The notes under the pieces were generated by a model. It ran no database searches, was not told the DNA's origin, and worked only from the letters and a program-made list of their open reading frames with translations. Source: Chryseobacterium cucumeris (GTDB taxonomy: Bacteria > Bacteroidota > Bacteroidia > Flavobacteriales > Weeksellaceae). From it: DNA of 64,000 bases. Of the stretch, positions 50,645 to 60,364 are shown piece after piece. Location of the stretch: NCBI RefSeq assembly GCF_001593385.1, contig NZ_LUVZ01000043.1:363330-427329 (forward strand), in the 5' to 3' direction. Within the stretch, counting starts at the first letter, position 1, and every line of letters starts with the position of its first letter. The position numbers and the translations under genes were made by a program.

Positions 50645-52126
50645 TTACTGTACAGCCTTCAGAACATTAATGTTTCCATAGCCATAGCTTGAATTTACAT
50701 TAGGATAATAGGTAGCTGCCTGTCTCATTTTATTGAGTACCTGATCTCTCGTCCATGATGGATTTTTAGCCCAAACCAACGCTGCAATTCCCGCTGTAGC
50801 TGCTGTAGCCACTGAAGAACCACCCACATAATCTGCCTGACCATTGTAATAGCTCAATACAGGAACAGTATTTCCTGAAGGTCTCTCCATCTGGAAAGTA
50901 AAATCAATCTGACTTCCCGAGTGGCACACATCACATTTCTGATTGGAAGTATTTTCTTTCACTCCCGTTATAGCCTGAGTTTCCGGCATGGATGCAGGGA
51001 AAATTACTCCGACAAAACTAGTGAAACTGGTAGAAGTACCTCCAGCACAGAAGATCAGTTTTCCTTTAGAATAAGCATATTTCACACCGTCTTCAATTTT
51101 CCCGACAGAGAAAACATGTCCCATTGACATAGAAATGATCTTCACATTCGTATTGTTACCCAATTCTGTGAAAGCGGTCTTTACAGCAGTCTGTTCACTG
51201 GAAGTTTCAAGAACAACATTTTCTGCAGCTCTGTAAGAGATCAGATTGGCATTATAAGCTACTCCTACAGGTAATCCTGCATTATTTCTCGGAGCGGCCA
51301 TTACGGAAGCCATTTTCGTTCCGTGCCCACATTGATCTCCTGATCCGTCAGAATTATATACTCCATATTTACTGATTGTTCTGCCTGAAGAAGCACCATT
51401 ATTAAAACTTCCTCCCAACAGAGTCTGTTCAGGTGAAACACCTGTATCAATAAGTCCAATGGTTACGCCAGCTCCAGTACTATAGCCCCAGGCTTCAGGA
51501 ATGCTGTGTTTAGTGAAAGCCCACGGTATTTTTGCACTTGGTGTCGTTGAAGTATAGTCTGCTGTACTTAGTGTAGATGATGAAAATCCGCATCCTGATG
51601 AACCACTTCCTGAAGATTTTGCAGCTGCATTATATTGAGCTTCAAATTCAAAATAATGATAATCTGCAGGTTCTACATATCGGATATTTTTCATTTGGCG
51701 AAGTGCGGAAACAGTTTCCTCATTTTCAATCACAACGTCCATCTGATTAAGATACTGATCTGAAAGAAGAAGGAAATTTCTTTCGTCTTTTCCTTCATAT
51801 TTTTTGATCACAGAAAGAACTTCTTTTTCGATATCATTGCTGTTTGGAGATTTACTTCTGTCGAAATCATCTTTAGAAGTTCCAAAACCGATAGAAACCA
51901 TTTTATTTCCGCGGAAAATAGCACTCCATACGAAATGATCGGATTCATTCTTCCAATTGAAAGTACCGTCCGTTTTAATCGCCTGATTGATCCTTTCGTT
52001 GATTTGTTTTGCAGTCAACGGATCTTTCTGGGACATTTCGGTTTTTACATTTTCGTTCTGAAGATCTTCTCTGGTGCACGAGTTTAAGGCAAAAAATATT
52101 GCCAGTAGGAATACAGTTTTTTTCAT
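50645..52126 (-). CDS. S8-family subtilisin-like protease, lipoprotein
   Basis: 493 aa. Lipobox ALNSC (C17) and a propeptide of about 180 residues. Catalytic residues: D227 in GLIDTG, H268 in CGHGT and S438 in GGSSVATAA (the usual GTSMA). The segment that normally holds the oxyanion Asn (AAGN) reads CAGGT (360-364), with Gly in the Asn position. A CDVCHS Cys pair (398/401) is also unusual. Whether it is active cannot be decided from sequence. Confidence 0.93.
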   Translation of the reverse strand: MKKTVFLLAIFFALNSCTREDLQNENVKTEMSQKDPLTAKQINERINQAIKTDGTFNWKNESDHFVWSAIFRGNKMVSIGFGTSKDDFDRSKSPNSNDIEKEVLSVIKKYEGKDERNFLLLSDQYLNQMDVVIENEETVSALRQMKNIRYVEPADYHYFEFEAQYNAAAKSSGSGSSGCGFSSSTLSTADYTSTTPSAKIPWAFTKHSIPEAWGYSTGAGVTIGLIDTGVSPEQTLLGGSFNNGASSGRTISKYGVYNSDGSGDQCGHGTKMASVMAAPRNNAGLPVGVAYNANLISYRAAENVVLETSSEQTAVKTAFTELGNNTNVKIISMSMGHVFSVGKIEDGVKYAYSKGKLIFCAGGTSTSFTSFVGVIFPASMPETQAITGVKENTSNQKCDVCHSGSQIDFTFQMERPSGNTVPVLSYYNGQADYVGGSSVATAATAGIAALVWAKNPSWTRDQVLNKMRQAATYYPNVNSSYGYGNINVLKAVQ

Positions 52127-52218
52127 ATGTTATAATTTTGGTTGAGACCACAATATAACACTTTAACGGGAATTAAAAATTGAAAAAAAAATGAATTTAG
52201 CATTACATGAATATTAAA

Positions 52219-52665
52219 TTACAATACTTTCTCGTAGCACACACTTTGCTCTATTCCAACGTATTGACCATAATTAGGTATTTTGTAAAAACCACTTTTT
52301 TCATACACCGAGATGGCACTCTTAAGATCCCTTGAAGTTTCCAATACAGCTTTTGTAAAGTTCAATTCTGTTGCCCAGCTTTGAAGTTCTTTCACAATAG
52401 CGGAACCTAATCCTTTTTTTCTGAAATCAGGATGGGTAAACATTCTTTTTATTTCTATGGTATCTTCTGAAAATGGTTTGAATGCTCCGCAGGCTGCTGG
52501 AATATCATCTATATAGGCTACGATACAGTTTTTGATAGTATCTATTGTATTGAACTGAGCAAAGAAGTCATCATTTTCTCCATTATGTTCGGCTAAAGCG
52601 GCATCAAGGGATTTTACCAGTGTTTGAAAATCTTTATGGCTGGAATCTGTTCTGAGTATATTCAT
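52219..52665 (-). CDS. GNAT-family N-acetyltransferase
   Basis: 148 aa. It has the acetyl-CoA binding motif A, FRKKGLGSAIVKELQSWA, preceded by KRMFTHPDF and followed by VYEKSGFYKIPNYGQY. The substrate is unknown; some close relatives act on small amines or amino acids. Situated between hutH (93 bp before the hutH ATG lies on the other side) and the S8 protease, with no evident operon. Confidence 0.9.
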   Translation of the reverse strand: MNILRTDSSHKDFQTLVKSLDAALAEHNGENDDFFAQFNTIDTIKNCIVAYIDDIPAACGAFKPFSEDTIEIKRMFTHPDFRKKGLGSAIVKELQSWATELNFTKAVLETSRDLKSAISVYEKSGFYKIPNYGQYVGIEQSVCYEKVL

Positions 52666-52717
52666 CTAATTGATTTAAAGATTTAAAAATTGAAGGATTA
52701 AAAGATTTGTGAAAACA

Positions 52718-52740
52718 AAAAGCTCCCTTCCGGAAGCTTT
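52718..52740 (-). terminator. terminator of hutH
   Basis: AAAGCTTCC / GGGAGCTTT stem on the minus strand (one mismatch) followed by T-rich sequence. Confidence 0.65.
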
Positions 52741-52753
52741 CAAGTATTTTGTA

Positions 52754-54241
52754 TTAGTTGACAACAAATTTTCGTTCGTTAATCAATTCTGCAATGGCCA
52801 GCATATCTTTACCGATAAGTCTGTCATCTTCCAGCTTGGCAACTTTAGAACGAAGAATCGCAAAGTTTTCTTCAATTACTTTAGAGCATTTCGCAGGTCT
52901 TCTAAATTCAAGTCCCTGAGCGGCAAACATTAGCTCAACAGACAGAATATTAACAAGATTTCCCAGAACCTGATTGAATTTTCTTCCTGAAATACTTCCC
53001 ATAGAAACATGATCTTCCTGTCCTAAACTTGTAGGAATAGAGTCTGCCGACGCCGGGAAACATAATGTTTTATTTTCTGTAACCAAGGCAGCTGAAGTGT
53101 ACTGAGGGATCATAAATCCGGAATTCAATCCTGAGCTTTCCGTTAATAATCTTGGAAGTCCATATTTTCCTTCTAATAATAAGTAGCTTCTTCTGTCTGA
53201 AATATTCCCTAGTTCTGCAGCTGCTAATGTAGCATAATCTAAAGGCAATGCCATTAGCTGTCCGTGGAAGTTTCCACCTGAAATAGATTCTTCAGCGCTT
53301 AGGACAATCGGGTTATCTGTTACAGAGTTCAATTCTGTTTCAGCCATTCCTTTAAGGTGCTCAAAAGCATTCCTGCTGGCTCCATGAACCTGCGGTACAC
53401 ATCTCATGGAATAAGGATCCTGAACTCTCTCACAATCTTCATGAGCTTTCATATTTTCTGATCCCTTTAAGAACTTAAGCATTCTTGCCGCAACTTTTTT
53501 ACTGCCTTCAAAAGGTCTGATCTCGTGAAGTTCTTTTTTAAATGGGCTTGCTGAACCTCTGTACGCTTCAAGACTCATTGCAGCTGTCATATCAGCAAGA
53601 TCTAATAAGTATTCAAATTTTTCAAGTCCTTTGATCGCATGAGCAAGGATAAACTGCGTACCATTGATTAATCCTAATCCTTCTTTTGGACCTAAAGCTA
53701 ATGGTTCAAGGTCATGTTTTTTTAAAACCTCAATGGTATCAGAAACCTGATTCCCTTCCCAAACCTGTCCTAAACCAAGTAAAGGCAGTACAAGATGTGC
53801 TAATGGAGCAAGGTCTCCTGAAGCTCCTACAGATCCTTGTTCAGGAACTACCGGAATGATATCTTTCCCAAGCATCAGAATCATTCTTTCAATAACTTCC
53901 AGGGAAACTCCTGAAAATCCTTTCGAAAGAGCATGTACTTTGGTAATCATCATAATCTTGGAAAGCTCTTTATCAATTGGCTTCCCTACGCCCACCGCAT
54001 GAGAAATGATAAGATTATATTGTAACTGAGCGGTTTCATCCGCTGAAATTTTAGTATCACACAATGGTCCGAATCCTGTATTGATTCCATATACGCATCT
54101 GTCTGACTCTACTATTTTCTGTACGTTTTTCTGAGATTTTAAAATTTGTTCTTTTGCCGCTTTGTTTAGCTTGGCTTTATTAGGTTTTTTACATATTTCC
54201 AGAACATCATGGAAAGTAAAAACATCTACTCCGTATATCAT
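52754..54241 (-). CDS. hutH: histidine ammonia-lyase
   Basis: 495 aa. Converts histidine to urocanate and ammonia. The MIO prosthetic group is made from A140-S141-G142 in GSVGASGDLAP. It also has the family segment NTGFGPL and the active-site SVTDNP-like NSVTDNPIVL. No other hut gene (hutU, hutI, hutG) is in the window. Normal length. Confidence 0.96.
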   Translation of the reverse strand: MIYGVDVFTFHDVLEICKKPNKAKLNKAAKEQILKSQKNVQKIVESDRCVYGINTGFGPLCDTKISADETAQLQYNLIISHAVGVGKPIDKELSKIMMITKVHALSKGFSGVSLEVIERMILMLGKDIIPVVPEQGSVGASGDLAPLAHLVLPLLGLGQVWEGNQVSDTIEVLKKHDLEPLALGPKEGLGLINGTQFILAHAIKGLEKFEYLLDLADMTAAMSLEAYRGSASPFKKELHEIRPFEGSKKVAARMLKFLKGSENMKAHEDCERVQDPYSMRCVPQVHGASRNAFEHLKGMAETELNSVTDNPIVLSAEESISGGNFHGQLMALPLDYATLAAAELGNISDRRSYLLLEGKYGLPRLLTESSGLNSGFMIPQYTSAALVTENKTLCFPASADSIPTSLGQEDHVSMGSISGRKFNQVLGNLVNILSVELMFAAQGLEFRRPAKCSKVIEENFAILRSKVAKLEDDRLIGKDMLAIAELINERKFVVN

Positions 54242-54371
54242 TTCTAAAAAATTTCCTTAAAATTACGCATTTAACAATAATTGGAAAAGCTAAATTTCAA
54301 TCTTCTATATTTTTATAAAACAAGCGAAATAATTTACTACTTTTAGCCCCGAAAATTAAAAACAATAATAC

Positions 54372-55133
54372 ATGAGACTGAAAACTCTACTCCTTGCTGT
54401 ATGTGTAGCAAGCACGACAGCTTTCGCGCAGAAAGTAAAATATTCTAAAGAGGATATCAAAAAAATGGAAACTTACCTTTTTAATGAAGGTTTTAATACG
54501 CCATCACCTAAGAAAACATCTACCATTATCTTAAAAGACGGAACGACCTACAAAGGTTTCTGTAATAAGATTGAAACAAAAAAAGGACAGATCTATGAAG
54601 TTGCTATCAAAGACAGTATCACCAAAAAGAATACTACTTTCAATGCTGATCAGATCAATGAGATGTATGTGTATCCGAGTAATGCAGAGAAGATTGCAAA
54701 AGTGGCAAAATACATGGGGAATATCAGAAACTTCGGAACTAAGAAGTTGACGAAAAACACCAATAATGACAGAATTTATTTTATAAATCAGACTGTGTCC
54801 CTAAAGAACAAAAAAGATGATAAGGAATTTCTGATGCAGGTTATCAATCCAGGTTTTGATGATATTATTTCAGTATACCACGATCCCAGGGCTAAAGAAA
54901 CAACAGGTTTTTCTGTAATGGGATCTCCACAGCTTGGAGGCGGTGTTATCAAATCTTACTATGTAAAAAAGGGCAACAAGGTAATGTGGCTGCATAAAGA
55001 TGATTTTGAAGACAATTATGATTTTCTTTTTGGAGATAATCAGGATTTCATGAAAAAATATCCTAAGAACTCTGTGGAATGGGATTATTTCAGCTTTCTT
55101 GTAAGTGAATATACTGCAATGACCAACGGATAA
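54372..55133 (+). CDS. secreted protein of unknown function
   Basis: 253 aa. The signal peptide ends AFAQ. The mature part includes TIILKDGTTYKGFCNKIETKKGQIYEVAIKDS, suggesting a small beta-barrel/SH3-like unit, and FGDNQDFMKKYP near the end. Family not recognised. Single gene divergent from hutH and followed by a terminator. Confidence 0.75.
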   Translation: MRLKTLLLAVCVASTTAFAQKVKYSKEDIKKMETYLFNEGFNTPSPKKTSTIILKDGTTYKGFCNKIETKKGQIYEVAIKDSITKKNTTFNADQINEMYVYPSNAEKIAKVAKYMGNIRNFGTKKLTKNTNNDRIYFINQTVSLKNKKDDKEFLMQVINPGFDDIISVYHDPRAKETTGFSVMGSPQLGGGVIKSYYVKKGNKVMWLHKDDFEDNYDFLFGDNQDFMKKYPKNSVEWDYFSFLVSEYTAMTNG

Positions 55134-55153
55134 AATATTTTGAACCCTAAAAT

Positions 55154-55181
55154 AAAACCTGTAGAACCATCTGCAGGTTTT
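55154..55181 (+). terminator. terminator
   Basis: AAAACCTGTAG / CTGCAGGTTTT stem (one G-T pair) and T-run, 20 bp after the secreted-protein gene. Confidence 0.8.
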
Positions 55182-55207
55182 TCTTTTTTAGATAGCGAAA
55201 GTTTCCT

Positions 55208-55215
55208 TAATTTTG
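55208..55215 (+). promoter_or_regulatory. -7 promoter box TAATTTTG for uvrC
   Basis: TAnnTTTG box that ends 4 bases before the ATG; the mRNA may be leaderless. Confidence 0.5.
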
Positions 55216-55219
55216 TTAT

Positions 55220-57013
55220 ATGAATCCTTCTTTAGAACTACAGCTCAAAACCTTACCATCCGAACCCGGCGTTTATCGTTATTATGATAAAAACGAACAG
55301 CTTTTGTATGTGGGAAAAGCTAAAAATCTGAAAAAGAGGGTACTCTCCTATTTCAACAAAAACCTTTCAGGATACAGGATCAAAATAATGGTCAGCAAAA
55401 TCCAGCGACTGGAAACGACGATTGTAAACAGTGAGTATGATGCACTTTTATTGGAAAATAATCTGATTAAAGAGTACCAGCCGTTTTATAATGTTATGCT
55501 GAAGGATGATAAGACTTATCCCTGGATCTGCATCAAAAATGAAGATTTTCCAAGAATTTTTCTGACCAGAAATATGATTAAAGACGGATCTGAATATTAC
55601 GGTCCGTATGCCAAAGTACGTCCTGCAAAGATATTGTTGGATACTATAAAACACATTTATAAGCTTAGAACCTGTAATCTTAATCTTTCTCCCTCCAAAA
55701 TTGCGGAAGGCAAATATAAAGTCTGCCTGGAATACCATATCAAAAACTGCGAAGGGCCATGTGAAGATCTTGAAAGCAAGGAAGATTATGACGAAAAAAT
55801 AGATGCTATCCGCGGAATTATCAAAGGAGATTTCCGTAAAGCAAAAGATTATCTGGTGAATCAGATGATGAAGCTTGCTTCCAACCTGAAGTTTGAAGAA
55901 GCTCAGATCATTAAGGAAAGACTGGATATTCTTGAAGATTATCAGGCTAAAAACACAGTCGTAAATCCTAATATTGATGATGTAGATGTTTTCGGAATGA
56001 CCAGTGATGAGACCGCTGCTTATGTCAATTTCTTTAAGATAAGAAACGGAAATATTATCCAGAGTTTTACTACTGAGATTAAAAAGATTCTTGAAGAAAC
56101 TGATGAAGATATTATGGAAGAAGCTTTGATAGAGATCCGTCAAAAGTTTTCTTCAGATTCTAAGGAAGTTCTTTTACCGTTTCATTTGTCTGTAGAAATC
56201 CCAAATGTAAAACTGATTGTTCCCAAGGTAGGAGATAAAAAAAGAATTGTAGAGCTTTCTGAAAAGAATGCTAAAGAATACCGTCTGGAAAAGCTGAAGC
56301 AGGTTCAGATTGTAGATCCTGAAAGGCATACCAACAGAATTATGGCCGAAATGCAGAAACTGCTGAGAATGCCTGTAGAACCAAGACATATTGAAGGTTT
56401 TGATAACTCCAACATTCAGGGAACGAATCCTGTGTCTGCATGTGTTGTTTTCAAAGATGGAAAACCGAGTAAAGCAGATTACCGAATTTTTCATCCTAAA
56501 ACGGTAGAAGGGCCAAACGACTTTGCAACGATGGAAGAGGTCATCTACCGCCGTTACAAAAGAATGCTTGATGAAGGAGAAAGCCTTCCTCAATTAATTC
56601 TGATTGATGGTGGAAAAGGACAACTTTCTTCTGCTGTTAAAAGCCTGAGGTTATTAGGACTTTATGGAAAAATTACCATTGTAGGGATCGCCAAGAGACT
56701 GGAAGAAATATTTTTCCCGGAAGATCCTATTCCTTTATATCTTGATAAAAAATCTGAAACGTTGAAAATCCTTCAGCGTGTCCGTGATGAGGCCCACCGA
56801 TTTGGGGTAAAACATCACAGAACAAGAAGAAAAAATTCTACTATAAAATCCGAACTGGAAGAAATTTCTGGAGTTGGAGAAAAAACAATCGAATTGCTTT
56901 TGTCTAAACTGAAGTCTGTAAAACGTATCAAAGAAGCTAATCTGGAAACCCTGGAAGAAATTCTGGGTAAGAGTAAAGCCAAGGTAATTTGGGAATTTTT
57001 TAATGCCAATTAA
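55220..57013 (+). CDS. uvrC: excinuclease ABC subunit C
   Basis: 597 aa. Performs both incisions in nucleotide excision repair. GIY-YIG domain at the N-terminus (EPGVYRYYDKNEQLLYVGKAKNLKKR), UVR domain near 200-235 (KFEEAQIIKERLDIL), RNase H-like domain (FDNSNIQGTNPVSACVVFKDG) and a C-terminal helix-hairpin-helix (ISGVGEKTIELLLSKL). Full length. Start set at the ATG at 55220; the promoter box is only 4 bases upstream. Confidence 0.97.
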   Translation: MNPSLELQLKTLPSEPGVYRYYDKNEQLLYVGKAKNLKKRVLSYFNKNLSGYRIKIMVSKIQRLETTIVNSEYDALLLENNLIKEYQPFYNVMLKDDKTYPWICIKNEDFPRIFLTRNMIKDGSEYYGPYAKVRPAKILLDTIKHIYKLRTCNLNLSPSKIAEGKYKVCLEYHIKNCEGPCEDLESKEDYDEKIDAIRGIIKGDFRKAKDYLVNQMMKLASNLKFEEAQIIKERLDILEDYQAKNTVVNPNIDDVDVFGMTSDETAAYVNFFKIRNGNIIQSFTTEIKKILEETDEDIMEEALIEIRQKFSSDSKEVLLPFHLSVEIPNVKLIVPKVGDKKRIVELSEKNAKEYRLEKLKQVQIVDPERHTNRIMAEMQKLLRMPVEPRHIEGFDNSNIQGTNPVSACVVFKDGKPSKADYRIFHPKTVEGPNDFATMEEVIYRRYKRMLDEGESLPQLILIDGGKGQLSSAVKSLRLLGLYGKITIVGIAKRLEEIFFPEDPIPLYLDKKSETLKILQRVRDEAHRFGVKHHRTRRKNSTIKSELEEISGVGEKTIELLLSKLKSVKRIKEANLETLEEILGKSKAKVIWEFFNAN

Positions 57014-57407
57014 TGTTCTGACATCGCACAGTGGTTAAGTTTCCATAAATAAAAGGTCGTTTATTGGTAAAATTTCATCAGAATCATCATTTTATCAAAA
57101 TGAGACAAAAACCAAAATTCCTTTTAATACAAAATAAACACTACAACAAAATACACGAATAAATAAATATTTTACTAAAAAATACTATTATATGTATTTT
57201 TTTCATAAATTAGAGTTATCAACTAATAACAATAATGTTATGAAATTTTACTCATTTTTATAAATACTTCCACCATCTTTTTACATTATGTATGATTAGA
57301 TTACCTTCCACATTTATAAGATAGTATTAAAAAAAGTAAAAAACACATCAACATATATATTACAAAAGGCTCTTTTTCAAGAGCCTTTTGTACTTATATT
57401 TTATTAA
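57014..57407. other. AT-rich spacer
   Basis: No gene is seen between uvrC and the secreted-protein gene; only short frames of about 20 codons. A terminator is at 57361-57392. Very A/T rich (runs such as AAATAAATAAATATTTT). Confidence 0.6.
57361..57392. terminator. terminator
   Basis: ACAAAAGGCTCTT / AAGAGCCTTTTGT stem, 13 bp, with a 4-base loop, after the minus-strand operon end. Confidence 0.9.
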
Positions 57408-58151
57408 TTACTTTGCTGTAAAAACTTCTTTGGAGTATCTTCCATCCGTCTGTGGAATATCTATCACAATATTTCCGTTTTCAAAATATCCGATGGTAGT
57501 ATTTCCATCAGACATTTTTACAAGGAAGACAGAGTTCTTTGAAGTTGCTTTGAAAACAGCAAAAGGTACAGAGCTACCAGACTTGGCTAAAATAAACTGG
57601 CTAGGATCAATCTGTATCTTCTGAAGATCCAGTTTCCCGTTCGAATAATTACTCGCCTCCGGAGTTGTTGTAGAGACTACAGATGCCACAGAGTCAGGAG
57701 ATGTATGCTGAGTACTATTATTAGATGCAGGTAATAACGCAACGGGATTGGAAGCCGGTACTTTTATCAAAGCCTGCTTCAATGCTTCATCAAGTCCTTC
57801 TTCAAATTCTTTAATATTTGAACTCCCTTTAGATTCAAGTATCAAATTGTTATTACAATCTTTAAATTGTAATATCAGTTTATTTTTAAATATACTTTTA
57901 TCATTGAGAACATCTGCCATAACCACATTACAATAATTGGTTTTAGCTTCAGATGGCCAGTTATCTTTAATGATAGGAAGAATTATATATTTTCTTTCTG
58001 TCAGAGCTTTAACAAAAGAGTTTTTTAATCCGTAATCTCCGTTGAAAGTCTGAAATTTTTCGGGAACTGCAACATATTTATAATCTGAAACCTTTTGTGC
58101 GAAAGCTATTGTTGAACAAACAGCCATAGCCAATATTGATAACTTTTTCAT
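57408..58151 (-). CDS. secreted protein of unknown function
   Basis: 247 aa. The signal peptide ends AFAQ. Mature part: about 100 residues with KYIILPIIKDNWPSEAK and FKDCNNNLILESKGSSN, a Ser/Thr-rich linker (STTPEASNYSNG), then a strand-rich 70-residue end (FILAKSGSSVPFAVFKATSKN). No family recognised. Last gene of a three-gene minus-strand operon, 10 bp after the PorV/PorQ gene. Confidence 0.75.
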   Translation of the reverse strand: MKKLSILAMAVCSTIAFAQKVSDYKYVAVPEKFQTFNGDYGLKNSFVKALTERKYIILPIIKDNWPSEAKTNYCNVVMADVLNDKSIFKNKLILQFKDCNNNLILESKGSSNIKEFEEGLDEALKQALIKVPASNPVALLPASNNSTQHTSPDSVASVVSTTTPEASNYSNGKLDLQKIQIDPSQFILAKSGSSVPFAVFKATSKNSVFLVKMSDGNTTIGYFENGNIVIDIPQTDGRYSKEVFTAK

Positions 58152-58161
58152 TTTTATAATT

Positions 58162-59244
58162 TTAATCGTTTCTAAATGCTCCCATATCCAGTTTTAATGA
58201 GAAGAAATTGGAATAGAAATTAGATCCGCCAATCCCTGAATTCGTAATTGCATAATCCAGTGTAAGGCCTCTATATCTGATCCCAAGACCTGCACTCGGC
58301 TGGAAAGAAACTTTTCTCTTAAGGTCTTCTATATCTGTAATAGACTGGAATCTGTTGATCCCCAATCTCACAAAAATCATTTTCTGATATCCCAGTTCAG
58401 CTCCCGCATACGGACTGATACTGGCAAAATCTGTTGAAATTAATGATGCTGTTTTAGCAAAATCAACATTAATACCTGCTTCCGGTAATACATACACACT
58501 GCTATTGATTTCGAATAATTTGCTGGCACCTACATTCAGCTTAGGCATTGTAAGTTCAAGTTTATCCTTAGGAGCTGGGTTAAATTCTTCCCCGTTTACA
58601 ACAGTAGAAAGTTCTTTCTGATTAATCGTCCAGAAGTTTACCGTAGTCGTAATATCTCTCACCATTCCTCCGAATTTCCATCCGTTATCTGCCTTATAAA
58701 TTGCTCCCACATCGAAACCAAAACCATAACCATTTGCAAATTTACCTACATTTCTATAAACAATTTTAGCATTCACCCCCACATCTAATTTTGGATTTCC
58801 TCCAGGTCTGAAAGCGTAAGAAAGAATAGCAGCATAATCGGATTGGGAAAACTTGGTAATTTTATCATAATCGATATTCCCTTCAGAATCGATCATTTGG
58901 GTAGTATTTAAAATATTGTCTACTCCAAGCCTTACTACCGAAACGCCAAAAACACCTTCTTCAAGTACTTTTGCATAGGCCAGATAGTCATATTTTGCGA
59001 TGGATTCAAAGTATTCTGCGTGCATTGCTGCCCCTTGCCAATCTCTTTCAACAGACATTAGACCTGCAGGGTTCCACATTGGGGAATATACGTCATCCTG
59101 GTTGGTAATTACTGCTCCTCCCATAGCAAGTCCTCTTGCTCCGGCACCGATATTTAAGAATTCATTGGAATATTTCCTGATAATCTGAGATTGAGAAAGC
59201 CCAAACAGCAGTGAAAATGCAAGTAAAAAATATTTTTTCATCAT
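58162..59244 (-). CDS. PorV/PorQ-family outer-membrane protein
   Basis: 360 aa. The signal peptide ends SQSQ. FLNIGAGARGLAMGGAVITNQDDVYSPMWNPAGL is diagnostic of the PorV/PorQ family of type IX secretion-associated barrels, followed by repeated barrel strands and a terminal DMGAFRND. PorV shuttles secreted proteins to the attachment complex; whether this is PorV itself or a paralogue cannot be told without comparison. In operon with the DMT exporter and a secreted protein. Confidence 0.92.
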   Translation of the reverse strand: MMKKYFLLAFSLLFGLSQSQIIRKYSNEFLNIGAGARGLAMGGAVITNQDDVYSPMWNPAGLMSVERDWQGAAMHAEYFESIAKYDYLAYAKVLEEGVFGVSVVRLGVDNILNTTQMIDSEGNIDYDKITKFSQSDYAAILSYAFRPGGNPKLDVGVNAKIVYRNVGKFANGYGFGFDVGAIYKADNGWKFGGMVRDITTTVNFWTINQKELSTVVNGEEFNPAPKDKLELTMPKLNVGASKLFEINSSVYVLPEAGINVDFAKTASLISTDFASISPYAGAELGYQKMIFVRLGINRFQSITDIEDLKRKVSFQPSAGLGIRYRGLTLDYAITNSGIGGSNFYSNFFSLKLDMGAFRND

Positions 59245-59257
59245 ATAAATTTGATGC

Positions 59258-60136
59258 TTAGTTTAAGTTTTTAGTTTTTCTGGCTTTTATTAATCCATTT
59301 GCAATGATTGCCAGTATCATAACACCCGAAGCGACATAAAATATAGGGCTCATATGTTCTGATTCCCCAAAGATAAAAAAAGCTAGTATAATTCCGTAAA
59401 CAGGTTCTAAATTAACTGTTAAAATTAAAGTAAAAGGTGATATATATTTCATTAAATTCACCGATTCCAGCATTGGAAAAGCAGTGAAAACACTGGCTAA
59501 CAAGCATATTAACGCCAGATCCCTGTAGTTTATTTCATTCATTTGAAAAATTTGCCCTGAAAACAAATAAATTAACATTAAAATAAACCAACCACAGAAG
59601 ATTTCATAAAAAATAATGTTCCCCGAACTTGTTTTCCCAAACATTTTACCATTAAAAACAGAAAAAACAGTTCCGAATATGGCACACAGAATTCCATAAA
59701 TAATACCTTCTTTAAAATGAAATTCTGTTTTAAAGATCAATAGTATACAGGCCACAATAACAGTTCCCATGATCACTTCGGATACATCAATTTTCCTTTT
59801 GAAAATAATAGGCTCCAGAATTGAGGCAAAAAGAGTAGATAACGAAAGACAACTTAGCGCAATAGAAACATTGGAAACTTTAATAGAATAAAAAAAGCAA
59901 TACCAATGGAGTGCCATGGCAAAACCTATTGCTGCCAGCTGAAAAAATATTTTTCTGGAAACCTTTATGCTCTCCTTTTTAAAAATCCTGATAAATACAT
60001 ACAAAAAAATAGAGGCAAACAACATTCTGTAAAAAACCAGAATCTGTGCATTGGCCTGAATCAATTTTCCCAGAATTGCAGTGAACCCCCATAAAAAAAC
60101 TATTAAATGCAATCTGAAAAGTGCCAATTTATGCAT
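59258..60136 (-). CDS. DMT-family (EamA) exporter
   Basis: 292 aa with ten hydrophobic helices in two EamA repeats: LHLIVFLWGFTAILGKLI, LSCLSLSTLFASILEPIIF, and the second half with TLNLEPVYGIILAFFIFGE. Drug/metabolite transporter of the inner membrane; substrate unknown. First gene of the operon, promoter TAAATTTG at 60165. Confidence 0.93.
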   Translation of the reverse strand: MHKLALFRLHLIVFLWGFTAILGKLIQANAQILVFYRMLFASIFLYVFIRIFKKESIKVSRKIFFQLAAIGFAMALHWYCFFYSIKVSNVSIALSCLSLSTLFASILEPIIFKRKIDVSEVIMGTVIVACILLIFKTEFHFKEGIIYGILCAIFGTVFSVFNGKMFGKTSSGNIIFYEIFCGWFILMLIYLFSGQIFQMNEINYRDLALICLLASVFTAFPMLESVNLMKYISPFTLILTVNLEPVYGIILAFFIFGESEHMSPIFYVASGVMILAIIANGLIKARKTKNLN

Positions 60137-60164
60137 AACCTATCCTCTTTTTATTTTAACCCTG

Positions 60165-60172
60165 CAAATTTA
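60165..60172 (-). promoter_or_regulatory. -7 promoter box TAAATTTG for the DMT operon
   Basis: Minus-strand TAnnTTTG box 28 bases before the DMT ATG. Confidence 0.6.
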
Positions 60173-60255
60173 CAAATCACAAACCCAAATATTGATAAAA
60201 AGACGGCTTTAATCTAAAAAAAGTTAACAAAATTTAAAATAAAGGTTAAACCATA

Positions 60256-60364
60256 AAAAAACCCTGAAAATTTATTAAACTTTCAGGGCCTTCAAATAAT
60301 AAACTATTAAAAAAATAAACTAGGAACAGAGTAATTTTCAGAGGTTATCACCCTCCATTACTCT
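60256..60364 (-). ncRNA. candidate small RNA (about 105 nt)
   Basis: A possible promoter box TAACTTTA (60369-60376, minus) puts the start near 60363. The RNA would open with AGAGTAAT, which pairs perfectly with ATTACTCT (8 bp, arms 60357-60364 and 60328-60335). Inside lies GAGG..CCTC around GGTGATAACC. After an A/T-rich spacer it ends in CCCTGAAA / TTTCAGGG with a loop of 11 and seven T residues, an intrinsic terminator. It is not at the end of any gene, and the DMT promoter is further on, so it looks like a free transcript. Flavo-1 is one known family to test; I cannot confirm it. Confidence 0.5.
60262..60288 (-). terminator. intrinsic terminator of the candidate small RNA
   Basis: CCCTGAAA / TTTCAGGG stem, followed on the minus strand by a run of T (A on plus, 60255-60261). 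Confidence 0.7.

Noticed and set aside
55448..56143. 231-codon minus-strand frame inside uvrC
   Set aside because: It lies entirely antisense to well-conserved uvrC domains and has the Phe/Ile-rich composition of a reversed coding strand; no promoter or family.
56174..56593. 139-codon minus-strand frame inside uvrC
   Set aside because: Antisense shadow; no start context and no family.
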